DNA of 64,000 nt, taken from Pontederia crassipes (taxonomy: Eukaryota; Streptophyta; Magnoliopsida; Commelinales; Pontederiaceae). The notes below the pieces were generated by a model, which worked only from the letters and a program-made list of their open reading frames with translations, did not search any database and had not been told where the DNA came from. The stretch lies in the NCBI GenBank assembly GCA_030549335.1, contig JAUKPH010000026.1, positions 2,418,001 through 2,482,000 on the forward strand, given 5' to 3'. Positions within the stretch are counted from its first letter, which is position 1, and every line of letters begins with the position of its first letter. Made by a program: the position numbers and the translations under genes. Positions 62,804 to 64,000 of the stretch are shown in pieces.

Positions 62804-64000
62804 AACTTCGCCTATATTTTATAACTGGTCCCAAGTCCGGATAAAGGAGGAGGGTTGTGTTAGGCCCCGACAGCCAGCGTAAAATTCTGTCGAATCTCAT
62901 GAACATGGATCAATGAATATATTATGTTAATGCTAGGTCGTTACCCGTAAGTAACGCGCTCTACAACTCGGGTACAGTGATAAGAGAGCAAGAGTCATTG
63001 CATCCTCGCCTGAATGTAGTGTTAAATGAGCAAGGGCTACCGCACTCTAATGGACGGAGGCGGTTAAAGAAGCTAATTCATGAGACTAAGGTCGGATTAG
63101 GTTCTTGGAACATTGGGACGTTGAATGGGAAGCGCCTCGAGGTTGCACAAGTAATGGACCAGCGTAAGATTAGTATCTTATGCTTGCAAGAAACTAAATG
63201 GGTAGGAGAGGGAAGTAAAAAGATTAGGTTAAATGGTTCCAAACTTTGGTACACAGGTAATGTAAAGGGAAGGAATGATGTTTGTATTATCGCGAATGCA
63301 GAATGAATGAAGAATGTTGTGGAAGTTAAAAGAATAGAGGATCGAATCATATCCGTAAAAGTAATTGTTGGAAAGGAGACTATGAACATTATTAAGTAGG
63401 AGCAGAATCACATCTCAAGGAGAAGTTTTGGGCAGATATGGAGGGTTTGATTGAAAGTATACCAACAACCGAGAAAGTTTATATTGAAGGAGATCTTAAT
63501 TGACATGTTGGTAAAGAGGCAGGACCATATGCAAGGGTTCATGGTGATTTTGATTTTGGGGAGTTGAATAAGGAAGGACAAACTATTATTGATTTTTCTT
63601 TAACATACGACCTTAAGATTATCAACACTTATTTTAAGAAGAGAGATGAACATTTAATCACATACAAAAGTGGAATTCATAGGTCTCAAATTGATTTTTT
63701 CTTGACAAGAAATACTAAAAAAAGACGCTATACTAATTGCAAAGTAATTCCTAAGCATGGAGTGACTACACAACATAGATTGTTAGTTCTTGATATGCAA
63801 ATGAAATGTATAAAACCAAAATCTCGAACAGTTTTTTATCGAAAGATCAAGTGATGACAGTTAAAGAGGGAGAAGCGAGAGACTTTTAGAAGTAAGTTAT
63901 TAGAGGAAAGTGTGTGGGAGTTAGAAGGAGATGCTAGTATTATGTGGGAGAATGTGGCAAAAAAGGTTGAAATAGTTGCTAAAGTCATTTTAGGAGAATC
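62804..64000 (+). mobile_element. RTE-clade LINE, 5' part, cut by the window end
   Basis: The sequence starts CTTCGCCTATATTTTATAAC, matching the 5' ends at 50815 and 55050. It continues through the leader (ATGAACATGGATCAATGAAT) into the endonuclease domain (LGSWNIGTLNGK, ILCLQETKWV; later HRSQIDFFLTRNT). Stops at about 63304 and 63400 and frame changes near 63500 show it is inactive. The RT and the tail should lie beyond 64000. It probably lies within or just upstream of the aldo/keto reductase. Confidence 0.9.

Overview
This is a nuclear window from a flowering plant, most likely a commelinid monocot (the organism is inferred from gene and transposon families only). It is a graveyard of gene fragments cut apart by nested transposable elements. 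I found no gene that looks fully intact. Host genes and fragments recognised: an EMB8-like alpha/beta-hydrolase first exon (+, 32.45-32.9 kb), a mitochondrial HSP70 (+, 40.1-50.75 kb), an At1g16860-like two-TM membrane protein (-, 51.6-57.35 kb) and a chloroplast-type aldo/keto reductase related to At1g06690 (-, 58.5-62.7 kb).

Layout. 1.6-6.9 kb: a decayed Ty3/gypsy chromovirus with both LTRs and a near-perfect target duplication. 7.2-12.1 kb: an almost complete Ty1/copia (Tork-like) element on the minus strand with a perfect GGTTC target duplication and two nonsense codons. 14.1-16.4 kb: a solo LTR (TSD CTTAT). 18.6-19.8 kb: a non-autonomous CACTA transposon. 19.97-23.68 kb: a 3.7-kb solo LTR (TSD CCATA) carrying a nested Tourist-like MITE. 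23.7-25.9 kb: tandemly duplicated GC-rich gene fragments of unknown identity. 26.0-29.8 kb: a second, deleted copy of the copia family. 30.1-31.3 kb: plastid-derived DNA (half of trnC-GCA, part of psbC). 32.9-38.5 kb: a 5'-truncated minus-strand Tekay/Del-like gypsy element with a 2.3-kb LTR. 41.66-49.04 kb: a rearranged head-to-head gypsy insertion inside an HSP70 exon. 50.8-51.0, 51.9-55.05 and 62.8-64 kb: RTE-type LINEs with (TTG)n tails. 59.1-61.9 kb: another solo LTR.

Three themes stand out. (1) Two unrelated elements sit exactly at splice sites of neighbouring minus-strand genes, and in each case the target-site duplication copies the splice signal: the LINE duplicates a 5' donor, the solo LTR a 3' acceptor. 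(2) Several long gypsy LTRs from at least two subfamilies carry internal arrays of CGGTCGACCG-like palindromes. (3) The HSP70 insertion has a 16-bp flanking duplication and joins a plus-strand LTR-gag-RT piece to an inverted gag piece, which does not fit ordinary LTR integration. There is no prokaryotic-type operon, CRISPR array or functional RNA gene in the window.
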